From Parapristionchus giblindavisi (Eukaryota; Nematoda; Chromadorea; Rhabditida; Diplogasteridae), in contig CALSFV010000215.1 in the NCBI GenBank assembly GCA_943737045.1, positions 1,466,991-1,530,990 on the forward strand: a stretch of 64,000 nucleotides of DNA, read 5' to 3'. Shown here piece after piece: positions 12,241 through 25,899 of the stretch. Every line of letters begins with the position of its first letter. Position 1 is the first letter of the stretch. The translations under genes were made by a program, and so were the position numbers. The notes under the pieces are model-generated. The model was not told the origin of the DNA. It was given only the letters and a program-made list of their open reading frames with translations, and ran no database searches.

Positions 12241-13524
12241 CAACACCAGATTACAGTTTGACATGAACTGAAGTGTAGATTATTCAGAATTTTTTGCTCT
12301 TTCACGTGGTATATGCTACGATATGCTACGATAAAGCATTGACGTGTCACGAATTCTTTATTGCCAAAAATGCATAATTCAATTTTGTTAATTCGGCTGC
12401 AGTGGCCGTTGTTCAACAAGGGAACGTGCAAAATACTCAGAATTTTTTGCTCATTCGTTTGGTATATGACACGCTGGGTCTAGCAGAAAATGTTTCATGT
12501 CAGGTAATCTTTTGGTCTTATCAGAGTGAAAGCTACTTTGGTACTTTGGGCATTGTGGAATCAACACCAGATTACAGTTTGACATGAACTGAAGTGTAGA
12601 TTATTCAGAATTTTTTGCTCTTTCACGTGGTATATGCTACGATATGCTACGATAAAGCATTGACGTGTCACGAATTCTTTATTGCCAAAAATGCATAATT
12701 CAATTTTGTTAATTCGGCTGCAGTGGCCGTTGTTCAACATGGGAACGTGCAAAATACTCAGAATTGTTTGCTCTTTCGTTTGGTATATGACACGCTGGGT
12801 CTAGCAGAAAATTTTTCATGTCAGGTAATATTTTGGTCTTATCAGAGTGAAAGCTACTTTGGTACTTTGGGCATTGTGGAATCAACACCAGATTACAGTT
12901 TGACATGAACTGAAGTGTAGATTATACAGAATTTTTTGCTCTTTCACGTGGTATATGCTACGATATGCTACGATAAAGCATTGACGTGTCACGAATTCTT
13001 TATTGCCAAAAATGCATAATTCAATTTTGTTAATTCGGCTGCAGTGGCCGTTGTTCAACATGGGAACGTGCAAAATACTCAGAATTTTTTGCTCTTTCGT
13101 TTGGTATATGACACGCTGGGTCTAGCAGAAAATTTTTCATGTCAGGTAATCTTTTGGTCTTATCAGAGTGAAAGCTACTTTTGTACTTTGGGCATAGCGG
13201 AATCAACACCAGATTACAGTTTGACATGAACTGAAGTGTAGATTATTCAGAATTTTTTGCTCTTTCACGTGGTATATGCTACGATATGCTACGATAAAGC
13301 ATTGACGTGTCACGAATTCTTTATTGCCAAAAATGCATAATTCAATTTTGTTAATTCGGCTGCAGTGGCCGTTGTTCAACATGGGAACGTGCAAAATACT
13401 CAGAATTTTTTGCTCATTCGTTTGGTATATGACACGCTGGGTCTAGCAGAAAATGTTTCATGTCAGGTAATCTTTTGGTCTTATCAGAGTGAAAGCTACT
13501 TTGGTACTTTGGGCATTGTGGAAT
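12241..13524. repeat. Four-unit higher-order block (1,284 bp), copy 2
   Basis: This is the tandem copy of 10957-12240. A related three-unit continuation follows, with a 'ctcattcg' unit at 13204-13524 that lacks 'aacaaggg'. This shows an older version of the same series next to the newer duplicate. Confidence 0.85.
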
Positions 13525-15129
13525 CAACACCAGATTACAGTTTGACATGAACTGAAGTGTAGATTATTCAGAATTTTTTGCTCTTTCACGTGGTATATGC
13601 TACGATATGCTACGATAAAGCATTGACGTGTCACGAATTCTTTATTGCCAAAAATGCATAATTCAATTTTGTTAATTCGGCTGCAGTGGCCGTTGTTCAA
13701 CATGGGAACGTGCAAAATACTCAGAATTGTTTGCTCTTTCGTTTGGTATATGACACGCTGGGTCTAGCAGAAAATTTTTCATGTCAGGTAATCTTTTGGT
13801 CTTATCAGAGTGAAAGCTACTTTGGTACTTTGGGCATTGTGGAATCAACACCAGATTACAGTTTGACATGAACTGAAGTGTAGATTATACAGAATTTTTT
13901 GCTCTTTCACGTGGTATATGCTACGATATGCTACGATAAAGCATTGACGTGTCACGAATTCTTTATTGCCAAAAATGCATAATTCAATTTTGTTAATTCG
14001 GCTGCAGTGGCCGTTGTTCAACATGGGAACGTGCAAAATACTCAGAATTTTTTGCTCTTTCGTTTGGTATATGACACGCTGGGTCTAGCAGAAAATTTTT
14101 CATGTCAGGTAATCTTTTGGTCTTATCAGAGTGAAAGCTACTTTTGTACTTTGGGCATAGCGGAATCAACACCAGATTACAGTTTGACATGAACTGAAGT
14201 GTAGATTATTCAGAATTTTTTGCTCTTTCACGTGGTATATGCTACGATATGCTACGATAAAGCATTGACGTGTCACGAATTCTTTATTGCCAAAAATGCA
14301 TAATTCAATTTTGTTAATTCGGCTGCAGTGGCCGTTGTTCAACATGGGAACGTGCAAAATACTCAGAATTTTTTGCTCTTTCGTTTGGTATATGACACGC
14401 TGGGTCTAGCAGAAAATGTTTCATGTCAGGTAATCTTTTGGTCTTATCAGAGTGAAAGCTACTTTGGTACTTTGGGCATTGTGGAATCAACACCAGATTA
14501 CAGTTTGACATGAACTGAAGTGTAGATTATTCAGAATTTTTTGCTCTTTCACGTGGTATATGCTACGATATGCTACGATAAAGCATTGACGTGTCACGAA
14601 TTCTTTATTGCCAAAAATGCATAATTCAATTTTGTTAATTCGGCTGCAGTGGCCGTTGTTCAACATGGGAACGTGCAAAATACTCAGAATTTTTTGCTCT
14701 TTCGTTTGGTATATGACACGCTGGGTCTAGCAGAAAATTTTTCATGTCAGGTAATCTTTTGGTCTTATCAGAGTGAAAGCTACTTTGGTACTTTGGGCAT
14801 TGTGGAATCAACACCAGATTACAGTTTGACATGAACTGAAGTGTAGATTATACAGAATTTTTTGCTCTTTCACGTGGTATATGCTACGATATGCTACGAT
14901 AAAGCATTGACGTGTCACGAATTCTTTATTGCCAAAAATGCATAATTCAATTTTGTTAATTCGGCTGCAGTGGCCGTTGTTCAACATGGGAACGTGCAAA
15001 ATACTCAGAATTTTTTGCTCTTTCGTTTGGTATATGACACGCTGGGTCTAGCAGAAAATTTTTCATGTCAGGTAATCTTTTGGTCTTATCAGAGTGAAAG
15101 CTACTTTGGTACTTTGGGCATTGTGGAAT

Positions 15130-15311
15130 CAACACCAGATTACAGTTTGACATGAACTGAAGTGTAGATTATTCAGAATTTTTTGCTCTTTCACGTGGTA
15201 TATGCTACGATATGCTACGATAAAGCATTGACGAGTCACGAATTCTTTATTGCCAAAAATGCATAATTCAATTTTGTTAATTCGGCTGAAGTGGCCGTTG
15301 TTCAGTGGAAT
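15130..15311. repeat. 182-bp deleted satellite unit, copy 3
   Basis: This unit has the same 139-bp deletion and the same two linked variants as 7383-7564, at a 7,747-bp offset. The flanking units from about 5.3 to 7.9 kb and from 13.0 to 15.7 kb also match in order, so the unit moved as part of a block of about 2.6 kb. Confidence 0.97.
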
Positions 15312-15953
15312 CAACACCAGATTACAGTTTGACATGAACTGAAGTGTAGATTATTCACAATTTTTTGCTCTTTCACGTGGTATATGCTACGATATGCTAC
15401 GATAAAGCATTGACGAGTCACGAATTCTTTATTGCCAAAAATGCATAATTCAATTTTGTTAATTCGGCTGAAGTGGCCGTTGTTCAACATGGGAACGTGC
15501 AAAATACTCAGAATTTTTTGCTCTTTCGTTTGGTATATGACACGCTGGGTCTAGCAGAAAATTTTTCATGTCAGGTAATCTTTTGGTCTTATCAGAGTGA
15601 AAGCTACTTTGGTACTTTGGGCATTGTGGAATCAACACCAGATTACAGTTTGACATGAACTGAAGTGTAGATTATTCAGAATTTTTTGCTCTTTCACGTG
15701 GTATATGCTACGATATGCTACGATAAAGCATTGACGTGTCACGAATTCTTTTTTGCCAAAAATGCATAATTCAATTTTGTTAATTCGGCTGCAGTGGCCG
15801 TTGTTCAACATGGGAACGTGCAAAATACTCAGAATTTTTTGCTCTTTCGTTTGGTATATGACACGCTGGGTCTAGCAGAAAAGTTTTCATGTCAGGTAAT
15901 CTTTTGGTCTTATCAGAGTGAAAGCTACTTTGGTACTTTGGGCATTGTGGAAT

Positions 15954-17879
15954 CAACACCAGATTACAGTTTGACATGAACTGAAGTGTAGATTATTCAC
16001 AATTTTTTGCTCTTTCACGTGGTATATGCTACGATATGCTACGATAAAGCATTGACGTGTCACGAATTCTTTATTGCCAAAAATGCATAATTCAATTTTG
16101 TTAATTCGGCTGCAGTGGCCGTTGTTCAACATGGGAACGTGCAAAATACTCAGAATTTTTTGCTCTTTCGTTTGGTATATGACACGCTAGGTCTAGCAGA
16201 AAATTTTTCATGTCAGGTAATCTTTTGGTCTTATCAGAGTGAAAGCTACTTTGGTACTTTGGGCATTGTGGAATCAACACCAGATTACAGTTTGACATGA
16301 ACTGAAGTGTAGATTATTCAGAATTTTTTGCTCTTTCACGTGGTATATGCTACGATATGCTACGATAAAGCATTGACGTGTCACGAATTCTTTTTTGCCA
16401 AAAATGCATAATTCAATTTTGTTAATTCGGCTGCAGTGGCCGTTGTTCAACATAGGAACGTGCAAAATACTCAGAATTTTTTGCTCTTTCGTTTGGTATA
16501 TGACACGCTGGGTCTAGCAGAAAATTTTTCATGTCAGGTAATCTTTTGGTCTTATCAGAGTGAAAGCTACTTTGGTACTTTGGGCATTGTGGAATCAACA
16601 CCAGATTACAGTTTGACATGAACTGAAGTGTAGATTATTCAGAATTGTTTGCTCTTTCACGTGGTATATGCTACGATATGCTACGATAAAGCATTGACGT
16701 GTCACGAATTCTTTTTTGCCAAAAATGCATAATTCAATTTTGTTAATTCGGCTGCAGTGGCCGTTGTTCAACATGGGAACGTGCAAAATACTCAGAATTT
16801 TTTGCTCTTTCGTTTGGTATATGACACGCTGGGTCTAGCAGAAAAGTTTTCATGTCAGGTAATCTTTTGGTCTTATCAGAGTGAAAGCTACTTTGGTACT
16901 TTGGGCATTGTGGAATCAACACCAGATTACAGTTTGACATGAACTGAAGTGTAGATTATTCACAATTTTTTGCTCTTTCACGTGGTATATGCTACGATAT
17001 GCTACGATAAAGCATTGACGTGTCACGAATTCTTTATTGCCAAAAATGCATAATTCAATTTTGTTAATTCGGCTGCAGTGGCCGTTGTTCAACATGGGAA
17101 CGTGCAAAATACTCAGAATTTTTTGCTCTTTCGTTTGGTATATGACACGCTAGGTCTAGCAGAAAATTTTTCATGTCAGGTAATCTTTTGGTCTTATCAG
17201 AGTGAAAGCTACTTTGGTACTTTGGGCATTGTGGAATCAACACCAGATTACAGTTTGACATGAACTGAAGTGTAGATTATTCAGAATTTTTTGCTCTTTC
17301 ACGTGGTATATGCTACGATATGCTACGATAAAGCATTGACGTGTCACGAATTCTTTTTTGCCAAAAATGCATAATTCAATTTTGTTAATTCGGCTGCAGT
17401 GGCCGTTGTTCAACATGGGAACGTGCAAAATACTCAGAATTTTTTGCTCTTTCGTTTGGTATATGACACGCTGGGTCTAGCAGAAAAGTTTTCATGTCAG
17501 GTAATCTTTTGGTCTTATCAGAGTGAAAGCTACTTTGGTACTTTGGGCATTGTGGAATCAACACCAGATTACAGTTTGACATGAACTGAAGTGTAGATTA
17601 TTCACAATTTTTTGCTCTTTCACGTGGTATATGCTACGATATGCTACGATAAAGCATTGACGTGTCACGAATTCTTTATTGCCAAAAATGCATAATTCAA
17701 TTTTGTTAATTCGTCTGCAGTGGCCGTTGTTCAACATGGGAACGTGCAAAATACTCAGAATTTTTTGCTCTTTCGTTTGGTATATGACACGCTGGGTCTA
17801 GCAGAAAATTTTTCATGTCAGGTAATCTTTTGGTCTTATCAGAGTGAAAGCTACTTTGGTACTTTGGGCATTGTGGAAT
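15954..17879. repeat. Three-unit higher-order blocks (963 bp)
   Basis: Units at 15954 and 16917 carry 'cacaatttt' plus 'gctaggtc'. They alternate with units carrying 'ttttttgcc' and 'gaaaagttt' (15633, 16596, 17238). The 'gctaggtc' marker is repeated at 963 bp (about 16,187 and 17,150). The unit at 16275 has a private 'cataggaac' and the one at 16596 a private 'aattgtttgc'. A short version of the series (36602-37564) lies in macro-copy 2. Confidence 0.7.
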
Positions 17880-19163
17880 CAACACCAGATTACAGTTTGA
17901 CATGAACTGAAGTGTAGATTATTCAGAATTTTTTGCTCTTTCACGTGGTATATGCTACGATATGCTACGATAAAGCATTGACGTGTCACGAATTCTTTAT
18001 TGCCAAAAATGCATAATTCAATTTTGTTAATTCGGCTGCAGTGGCCGTTGTTCAACATGGGAACGTGCAAAATACTCAGAATTTTTTGCTCTTTCGTTTG
18101 GTATATGACACGCTGGGTCTAGCAGAAAATTTTTCATGTCAGGTAATCTTTTGGTCTTATCAGAGTGAAAGCTACTTTGGTACTTTGGGCATTGTGGAAT
18201 CAACACCAGATTACAGTTTGACATGAACTGAAGTGTAGATTATTCAGAATTTTTTGCTCTTTCACGTGGTATATGCTACGATATGCTACGATAAAGCATT
18301 GACGTGTCACGAATTCTTTATTGCCAAAAATGCATAATTCAATTTTATTAATTCGGCTGCAGTGGCCGTTGTTCAACATGGGAACGTGCAAAATACTCAG
18401 AATTTTTTGCTCTTTCGTTTGGTATATGACACGCTGGGTCTAGCAGAAAAGTTTTCATGTCAGGTAATCTTTTGGTCTTATCAGAGTGAAAGCTACTTTG
18501 GTACTTTGGGCATTGTGGAATCAACACCAGATTACAGTTTGACATGAACTGAAGTGTAGATTATTCACAATTTTTTGCTCTTTCACGTGGTATATGCTAC
18601 GATATGCTACGATAAAGCATTGACGTGTCACGAATTCTTTATTGCCAAAAATGCATAATTCAATTTTGTTAATTCGGCTGCACTGGCCGTTGTTCAACAT
18701 GGGAACGTGCAAAATACTCAGAATTTTTTGCTCTTTCGTTTGGTATATGACACGCTGGGTCTAGCAGAAAATTTTTCATGTCAGGTAATCTTTTGGTCTT
18801 ATCAGAGTGAAAGCTACTTTGGTACTTTGGGCATTGTGGAATCAACACCAGATTACAGTTTGACATGAACTGAAGTGTAGATTATTCAGAATTTTTTGCT
18901 CTTTCACGTGGTATATGCTACGATATGCTACGATAAAGCATTGACGTGTCACGAATTCTTTATTGCCAAAAATGCATAATTCAATTTTGTTAATTCGGCT
19001 GCAGTGGCCGTTGTTCAACATGGGAACGTGCAAAATACTCAGAATTTTTTGCTCTTTCGTTTGGTATATGACACGCTGGGTCTAGCAGAAAAGTTTTCAT
19101 GTCAGGTAATCTTTTGGTCTTATCAGAGTGAAAGCTACTTTGGTACTTTGGGCATTGTGGAAT

Positions 19164-19479
19164 CAACACCAGATTACAGTTTGACATGAACTGAAGTGTA
19201 GATTATTCACAATTTTTTGCTCTTTCACGTGGTATATGCTACGATATGCTACGATAAAGCATTGACGTGTCACGAATTCTTTATTGCCAAAAATGCATAA
19301 TTCAATTTTGTTAATTCGGCTGCAGTGGCCGTTGTTCAACATGGGAACGTGCAAAATACTCAGAATTTTTTGCTCTTTCGTTTGGTATATGACACGTCTA
19401 GCAGAAAAGTTTTCATGTCAGGTAATCTTTTGGTCTTATCAGAGTGAAAGCTACTTTGGTACTTTGGGCATTGTGGAAT
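19164..19479. repeat. 316-bp unit with 5-bp deletion
   Basis: The unit reads 'gacacgtctagcag' where others read 'gacacgctgggtctagcag', so 5 bp are missing at 19396/19397. It is unique in the window. It also has 'cacaatttt' and 'gaaaagttt'. Confidence 0.93.
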
Positions 19480-21084
19480 CAACACCAGATTACAGTTTGA
19501 CATGAACTGAAGTGTAGATTATTCACAATTTTTTGCTCTTTCACGTGGTATATGCTACGATATGCTACGATAAAGCATTGACGTGTCACGAATTCTTTAT
19601 TGCCAAAAATGCATAATTCAATTTTGTTAATTCGTCTGCAGTGGCCGTTGTTCAACATGGGAACGTGCAAAATACTCAGAATTTTTTGCTCTTTCGTTTG
19701 GTATATGACACGCTGGGTCTAGCAGAAAATTTTTCATGTCAGGTAATCTTTTGGTCTTATCAGAGTGAAAGCTACTTTGGTACTTTGGGCATTGTGGAAT
19801 CAACACCAGATTACAGTTTGACATGAACTGAAGTGTAGATTATTCACAATTTTTTGCTCTTTCACGTGGTATATGCTACGATATGCTACGATAAAGCATT
19901 GACGTGTCACGAATTCTTTATTGCCAAAAATGCATAATTCAATTTTGTTAATTCGTCTGCAGTGGCCGTTGTTCAACATGGGAACGTGCAAAATACTCAG
20001 AATTTTTTGCTCTTTCGTTTGGTATATGACACGCTGGGTCTAGCAGAAAATTTTTCATGTCAGGTAATCTTTTGGTCTTATCAGAGTGAAAGCTACTTTG
20101 GTACTTTGGGCATTGTGGAATCAACACCAGATTACAGTTTGACATGAACTGAAGTGTAGATTATTCACAATTTTTTGCTCTTTCACGTGGTATATGCTAC
20201 GATATGCTACGATAAAGCATTGACGTGTCACGAATTCTTTATTGCCAAAAATGCATAATTCAATTTTGTTAATTCGTCTGCAGTGGCCGTTGTTCAACAT
20301 GGGAACGTGCAAAATACTCAGAATTTTTTGCTCTTTCGTTTGGTATATGACACGCTGGGTCTAGCAGAAAATTTTTCATGACAGGTAATCTTTTGGTCTT
20401 ATCAGAGTGAAAGCTACTTTGGTACTTTGGGCATTGTGGAATCAACACCAGATTACAGTTTGACATGAACTGAAGTGTAGATTATTCACAATTTTTTGCT
20501 CTTTCACGTGGTATATGCTACGATATGCTACGATAAAGCATTGACGTGTCACGAATTCTTTATTGCCAAAAATGCATAATTCAATTTTGTTAATTCGGCT
20601 GCAGTGGCCGTTGTTCAACATGGGAACGTGCAAAATACTCAGAATTTTTTGCTCTTTCGTTTGGTATATGACACGCTCGGTCTAGCAGAAAATTTTTCAT
20701 GTCAGGTAATCTTTTGGTCTTATCAGAGTGAAAGCTACTTTGGTACTTTGGGCATTGTGGAATCAACACCAGATTACAGTTTGACATGAACTGAAGTGTA
20801 GATTATTCAGAATTTTTTGCTCTTTCACGTGGTATATGCTACGATATGCTACGATAAAGCATTGACGTGTCACGAATTCTTTATTGCCAAAAATGCATAA
20901 TTCAATTTTGTTAATTCGGCTGCAGTGGCCGTTGTTCAACATGGGAACGTGCAAAATACTCAGAATTTTTTGCTCTTTCGTTTGGTATATGACACGCTGG
21001 GTCTAGCAGAAAATTTTTCATGTCAGGTAATCTTTTGGTCTTATCAGAGTGAAAGCTACTTTGGTACTTTGGGCATTGTGGAAT

Positions 21085-23010
21085 CAACACCAGATTACAG
21101 TTTGACATGAACTGAAGTGTAGATTATTCAGAATTTTTTGCTCTTTCACGTGGTATATGCTACGATATGCTACGATAAAGCATTGACGTGTCACGAATTC
21201 TTTTTTGCCAAAAATGCATAATTCAATTTTGTTAATTCGGCTGCAGTGGCCGTTGTTCAACATGGGAACGTGCAAAATACTCAGAATTTTTTGCTCTTTC
21301 GTTTGGTATATGACACGCTGGGTCTAGCAGAAAATTTTTCATGTCAGGTAATCTTTTGGTCTTATCAGAGTGAAAGCTACTTTGGTACTTTGGGCATTGT
21401 GGAATCAACACCAGATTACAGTTTGACATGAACTGAAGTGTAGATTATTCAGAATTTTTTGCTCTTTCACGTGGTATATGCTACGATATGCTACGATAAA
21501 GCATTGACGTGTCACGAATTCTTTTTTGCCAAAAATGCATAATTCAATTTTGTTAATTCGGCTGCAGTGGCCGTTGTTCAACATGGGAACGTGCAAAATA
21601 CTCAGAATTTTTTGCTCTTTCGTTTGGTATATGACACGCTGGGTCTAGCAGAAAAGTTTTCATGTCAGGTAATCTTTTGGTCTTATCAGAGTGAAAGCTA
21701 CTTTGGTACTTTGGGCATTGTGGAATCAACACCAGATTACAGTTTGACATGAACTGAAGTGTAGATTATTCACAATTTTTTGCTCTTTCACGTGGTATAT
21801 GCTACGATATGCTACGATAAAGCATTGACGTGTCACGAATTCTTTATTGCCAAAAATGCATAATTCAATTTTGTTAATTCGTCTGCAGTGGCCGTTGTTC
21901 AACATGGGAACGTGCAAAATACTCAGAATTTTTTGCTCTTTCGTTTGGTATATGACACGCTGGGTCTAGCAGAAAATTTTTCATGTCAGGTAATCTTTTG
22001 GTCTTATCAGAGTGAAAGCTACTTTGGTACTTTGGGCATTGTGGAATCAACACCAGATTACAGTTTGACATGAACTGAAGTGTAGATTATTCAGAATTTT
22101 TTGCTCTTTCACGTGGTATATGCTACGATATGCTACGATAAAGCATTGACGTGTCACGAATTCTTTATTGCCAAAAATGCATAATTCAATTTTGTTAATT
22201 CGGCTGCAGTGGCCGTTGTTCAACATGGGAACGTGCAAAATACTCAGAATTTTTTGCTCTTTCGTTTGGTATATGACACGCTGGGTCTAGCAGAAAATTT
22301 TTCATGTCAGGTAATCTTTTGGTCTTATCAGAGTGAAAGCTACTTTGGTACTTTGGGCATTGTGGAATCAACACCAGATTACAGTTTGACATGAACTGAA
22401 GTGTAGATTATTCAGAATTTTTTGCTCTTTCACGTGGTATATGCTACGATATGCTACGATAAAGCATTGACGTGTCACGAATTCTTTATTGCCAAAAATG
22501 CATAATTCAATTTTATTAATTCGGCTGCAGTGGCCGTTGTTCAACATGGGAACGTGCAAAATACTCAGAATTTTTTGCTCTTTCGTTTGGTATATGACAC
22601 GCTGGGTCTAGCAGAAAAGTTTTCATGTCAGGTAATCTTTTGGTCTTATCAGAGTGAAAGCTACTTTGGTACTTTGGGCATTGTGGAATCAACACCAGAT
22701 TACAGTTTGACATGAACTGAAGTGTAGATTATTCAGAATTTTTTGCTCTTTCACGTGGTATATGCTACGATATGCTACGATAAAGCATTGACGTGTCACG
22801 AATTCTTTATTGCCAAAAATGCATAATTCAATTTTGTTAATTCGTCTGCAGTGGCCGTTGTTCAACATGGGAACGTGCAAAATACTCAGAATTTTTTGCT
22901 CTTTCGTTTGGTATATGACACGCTGGGTCTAGCAGAAAATTTTTCATGTCAGGTAATCTTTTGGTCTTATCAGAGTGAAAGCTACTTTGGTACTTTGGGC
23001 ATTGTGGAAT
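21085..23010. repeat. Six-unit block, copy 1 (part of a 2,568-bp period)
   Basis: The unit order is 'ttttttgcc'; 'ttttttgcc' with 'gaaaagttt'; 'cacaatttt' with 'cgtctgcag'; common; 'ttttattaattc' with 'gaaaagttt'; 'cgtctgcag'. The same order recurs at 23653-25578, a 2,568-bp (eight-unit) offset. Two more units separate the copies. It recurs again at 42380 and 45590 in macro-copy 2. Confidence 0.85.
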
Positions 23011-23652
23011 CAACACCAGATTACAGTTTGACATGAACTGAAGTGTAGATTATTCAGAATTTTTTGCTCTTTCACGTGGTATATGCTACGATATGCTACG
23101 ATAAAGCATTGACGTGTCACGAATTCTTTATTGCCAAAAATGCATAATTCAATTTTGTTAATTCGTCTGCAGTGGCCGTTGTTCAACATGGGAACGTGCA
23201 AAATACTCAGAATTTTTTGCTCTTTCGTTTGGTATATGACACGCTGGGTCTAGCAGAAAATTTTTCATGTCAGGTAATCTTTTGGTCTTATCAGAGTGAA
23301 AGCTACTTTGGTACTTTGGGCATTGTGGAATCAACACCAGATTACAGTTTGACATGAACTGAAGTGTAGATTATTCACAATTTTTTGCTCTTTCACGTGG
23401 TATATGCTACGATATGCTACGATAAAGCATTGACGTGTCACGAATTCTTTATTGCCAAAAATGCATAATTCAATTTTGTTAATTCGGCTGCAGTGGCCGT
23501 TGTTCAACATGGGAACGTGCAAAATACTCAGAATTTTTTGCTCTTTCGTTTGGTATATGACACGCTGGGTCTAGCAGAAAATTTTTCATGTCAGGTAATC
23601 TTTTGGTCTTATCAGAGTGAAAGCTACTTTGGTACTTTGGGCATTGTGGAAT

Positions 23653-25578
23653 CAACACCAGATTACAGTTTGACATGAACTGAAGTGTAGATTATTCAGA
23701 ATTTTTTGCTCTTTCACGTGGTATATGCTACGATATGCTACGATAAAGCATTGACGTGTCACGAATTCTTTTTTGCCAAAAATGCATAATTCAATTTTGT
23801 TAATTCGGCTGCAGTGGCCGTTGTTCAACATGGGAACGTGCAAAATACTCACAATTTTTTGCTCTTTCGTTTGGTATATGACACGCTGGGTCTAGCAGAA
23901 AATTTTTCATGTCAGGTAATCTTTTGGTCTTATCAGAGTGAAAGCTACTTTGGTACTTTGGGCATTGTGGAATCAACACCAGATTACAGTTTGACATGAA
24001 CTGAAGTGTAGATTATTCAGAATTTTTTGCTCTTTCACGTGGTATATGCTACGATATGCTACGATAAAGCATTGACGTGTCACGAATTCTTTTTTGCCAA
24101 AAATGCATAATTCAATTTTGTTAATTCGGCTGCAGTGGCCGTTGTTCAACATGGGAACGTGCAAAATACTCAGAATTTTTTGCTCTTTCGTTTGGTATAT
24201 GACACGCTGGGTCTAGCAGAAAAGTTTTCATGTCAGGTAATCTTTTGGTCTTATCAGAGTGAAAGCTACTTTGGTACTTTGGGCATTGTGGAATCAACAC
24301 CAGATTACAGTTTGACATGAACTGAAGTGTAGATTATTCACAATTTTTTGCTCTTTCACGTGGTATATGCTACGATATGCTACGATAAAGCATTGACGTG
24401 TCACGAATTCTTTATTGCCAAAAATGCATAATTCAATTTTGTTAATTCGTCTGCAGTGGCCGTTGTTCAACATGGGAACGTGCAAAATACTCAGAATTTT
24501 TTGCTATTTCGTTTGGTATATGACACGCTGGGTCTAGCAGAAAATTTTTCATGTCAGGTAATCTTTTGGTCTTATCAGAGTGAAAGCTACTTTGGTACTT
24601 TGGGCATTGTGGAATCAACACCAGATTACAGTTTGACATGAACTGAAGTGTAGATTATTCAGAATTTTTTGCTCTTTCACGTGGTATATGCTACGATATG
24701 CTACGATAAAGCATTGACGTGTCACGAATTCTTTATTGCCAAAAATGCATAATTCAATTTTGTTAATTCGGCTGCAGTGGCCGTTGTTCAACATGGGAAC
24801 GTGCAAAATACTCAGAATTTTTTGCTCTTTCGTTTGGTATATGACACGCTGGGTCTAGCAGAAAATTTTTCATGTCAGGTAATCTTTTGGTCTTATCAGA
24901 GTGAAAGCTACTTTGGTACTTTGGGCATTGTGGAATCAACACCAGATTACAGTTTGACATGAACTGAAGTGTAGATTATTCAGAATTTTTTGCTCTTTCA
25001 CGTGGTATATGCTACGATATGCTACGATAAAGCATTGACGTGTCACGAATTCTTTATTGCCAAAAATGCATAATTCAATTTTATTAATTCGGCTGCAGTG
25101 GCCGTTGTTCAACATGGGAACGTGCAAAATACTCAGAATTTTTTGCTCTTTCGTTTGGTATATGACACGCTGGGTCTAGCAGAAAAGTTTTCATGTCAGG
25201 TAATCTTTTGGTCTTATCAGAGTGAAAGCTACTTTGGTACTTTGGGCATTGTGGAATCAACACCAGATTACAGTTTGACATGAACTGAAGTGTAGATTAT
25301 TCAGAATTTTTTGCTCTTTCACGTGGTATATGCTACGATATGCTACGATAAAGCATTGACGTGTCACGAATTCTTTATTGCCAAAAATGCATAATTCAAT
25401 TTTGTTAATTCGTCTGCAGTGGCCGTTGTTCAACATGGGAACGTGCAAAATACTCAGAATTTTTTGCTCTTTCGTTTGGTATATGACACGCTGGGTCTAG
25501 CAGAAAATTTTTCATGTCAGGTAATCTTTTGGTCTTATCAGAGTGAAAGCTACTTTGGTACTTTGGGCATTGTGGAAT
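23653..25578. repeat. Six-unit block, copy 2 (part of a 2,568-bp period)
   Basis: This has the same six-unit order as 21085-23010. Private changes are 'actcacaatttt' at about 23,848 and 'tgctatttcg' at about 24,504, so the copies have diverged a little since duplication. Confidence 0.85.
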
Positions 25579-25899
25579 CAACACCAGATTACAGTTTGAC
25601 ATGAACTGAAGTGTAGATTATTCACAATTTTTTGCTCTTTCACGTGGTATATGCTACGATATGCTACGATAAAGCATTGACGTGTCACGAATTCTTTATT
25701 GCCAAAAATGCATAATTCAATTTTGTTAATTCGGCTGCAGTGGCCGTTGTTCAACATGGGAACGTGCAAAATACTCAGAATTTTTTGCTCTTTCGTTTGG
25801 TATATGACACGCTGGGTCTAGCAGAAAAGTTTTCATGTCAGGTAATCTTTTGGTCTTATCAGAGTGAAAGCTACTTTGGTACTTTGGGCATTGTGGAAT

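Larger units (their letters stand above)
1..12882. repeat. Domain I: units with the 'catagcgg' haplotype
   Basis: This segment mixes the common unit with a compound haplotype in which position 300 is T and 311-318 reads 'catagcgg' instead of 'cattgtgg'. That haplotype occurs in the first unit and in units ending near 3,211, 4,173, 5,457, 6,420, 8,207 and 8,849, and in several more up to about 14.2 kb. It reappears only at 30.6-33.6 kb, inside the second macro-copy. Other local markers are 'attatacag', 'aaaatgtttcatg', 'ctcattcg' and 'aattgtttgc'. The first 2.6 kb also has 'ggtaattcggctgaag' in two units two apart (about 1430 and 2072). Confidence 0.85.
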
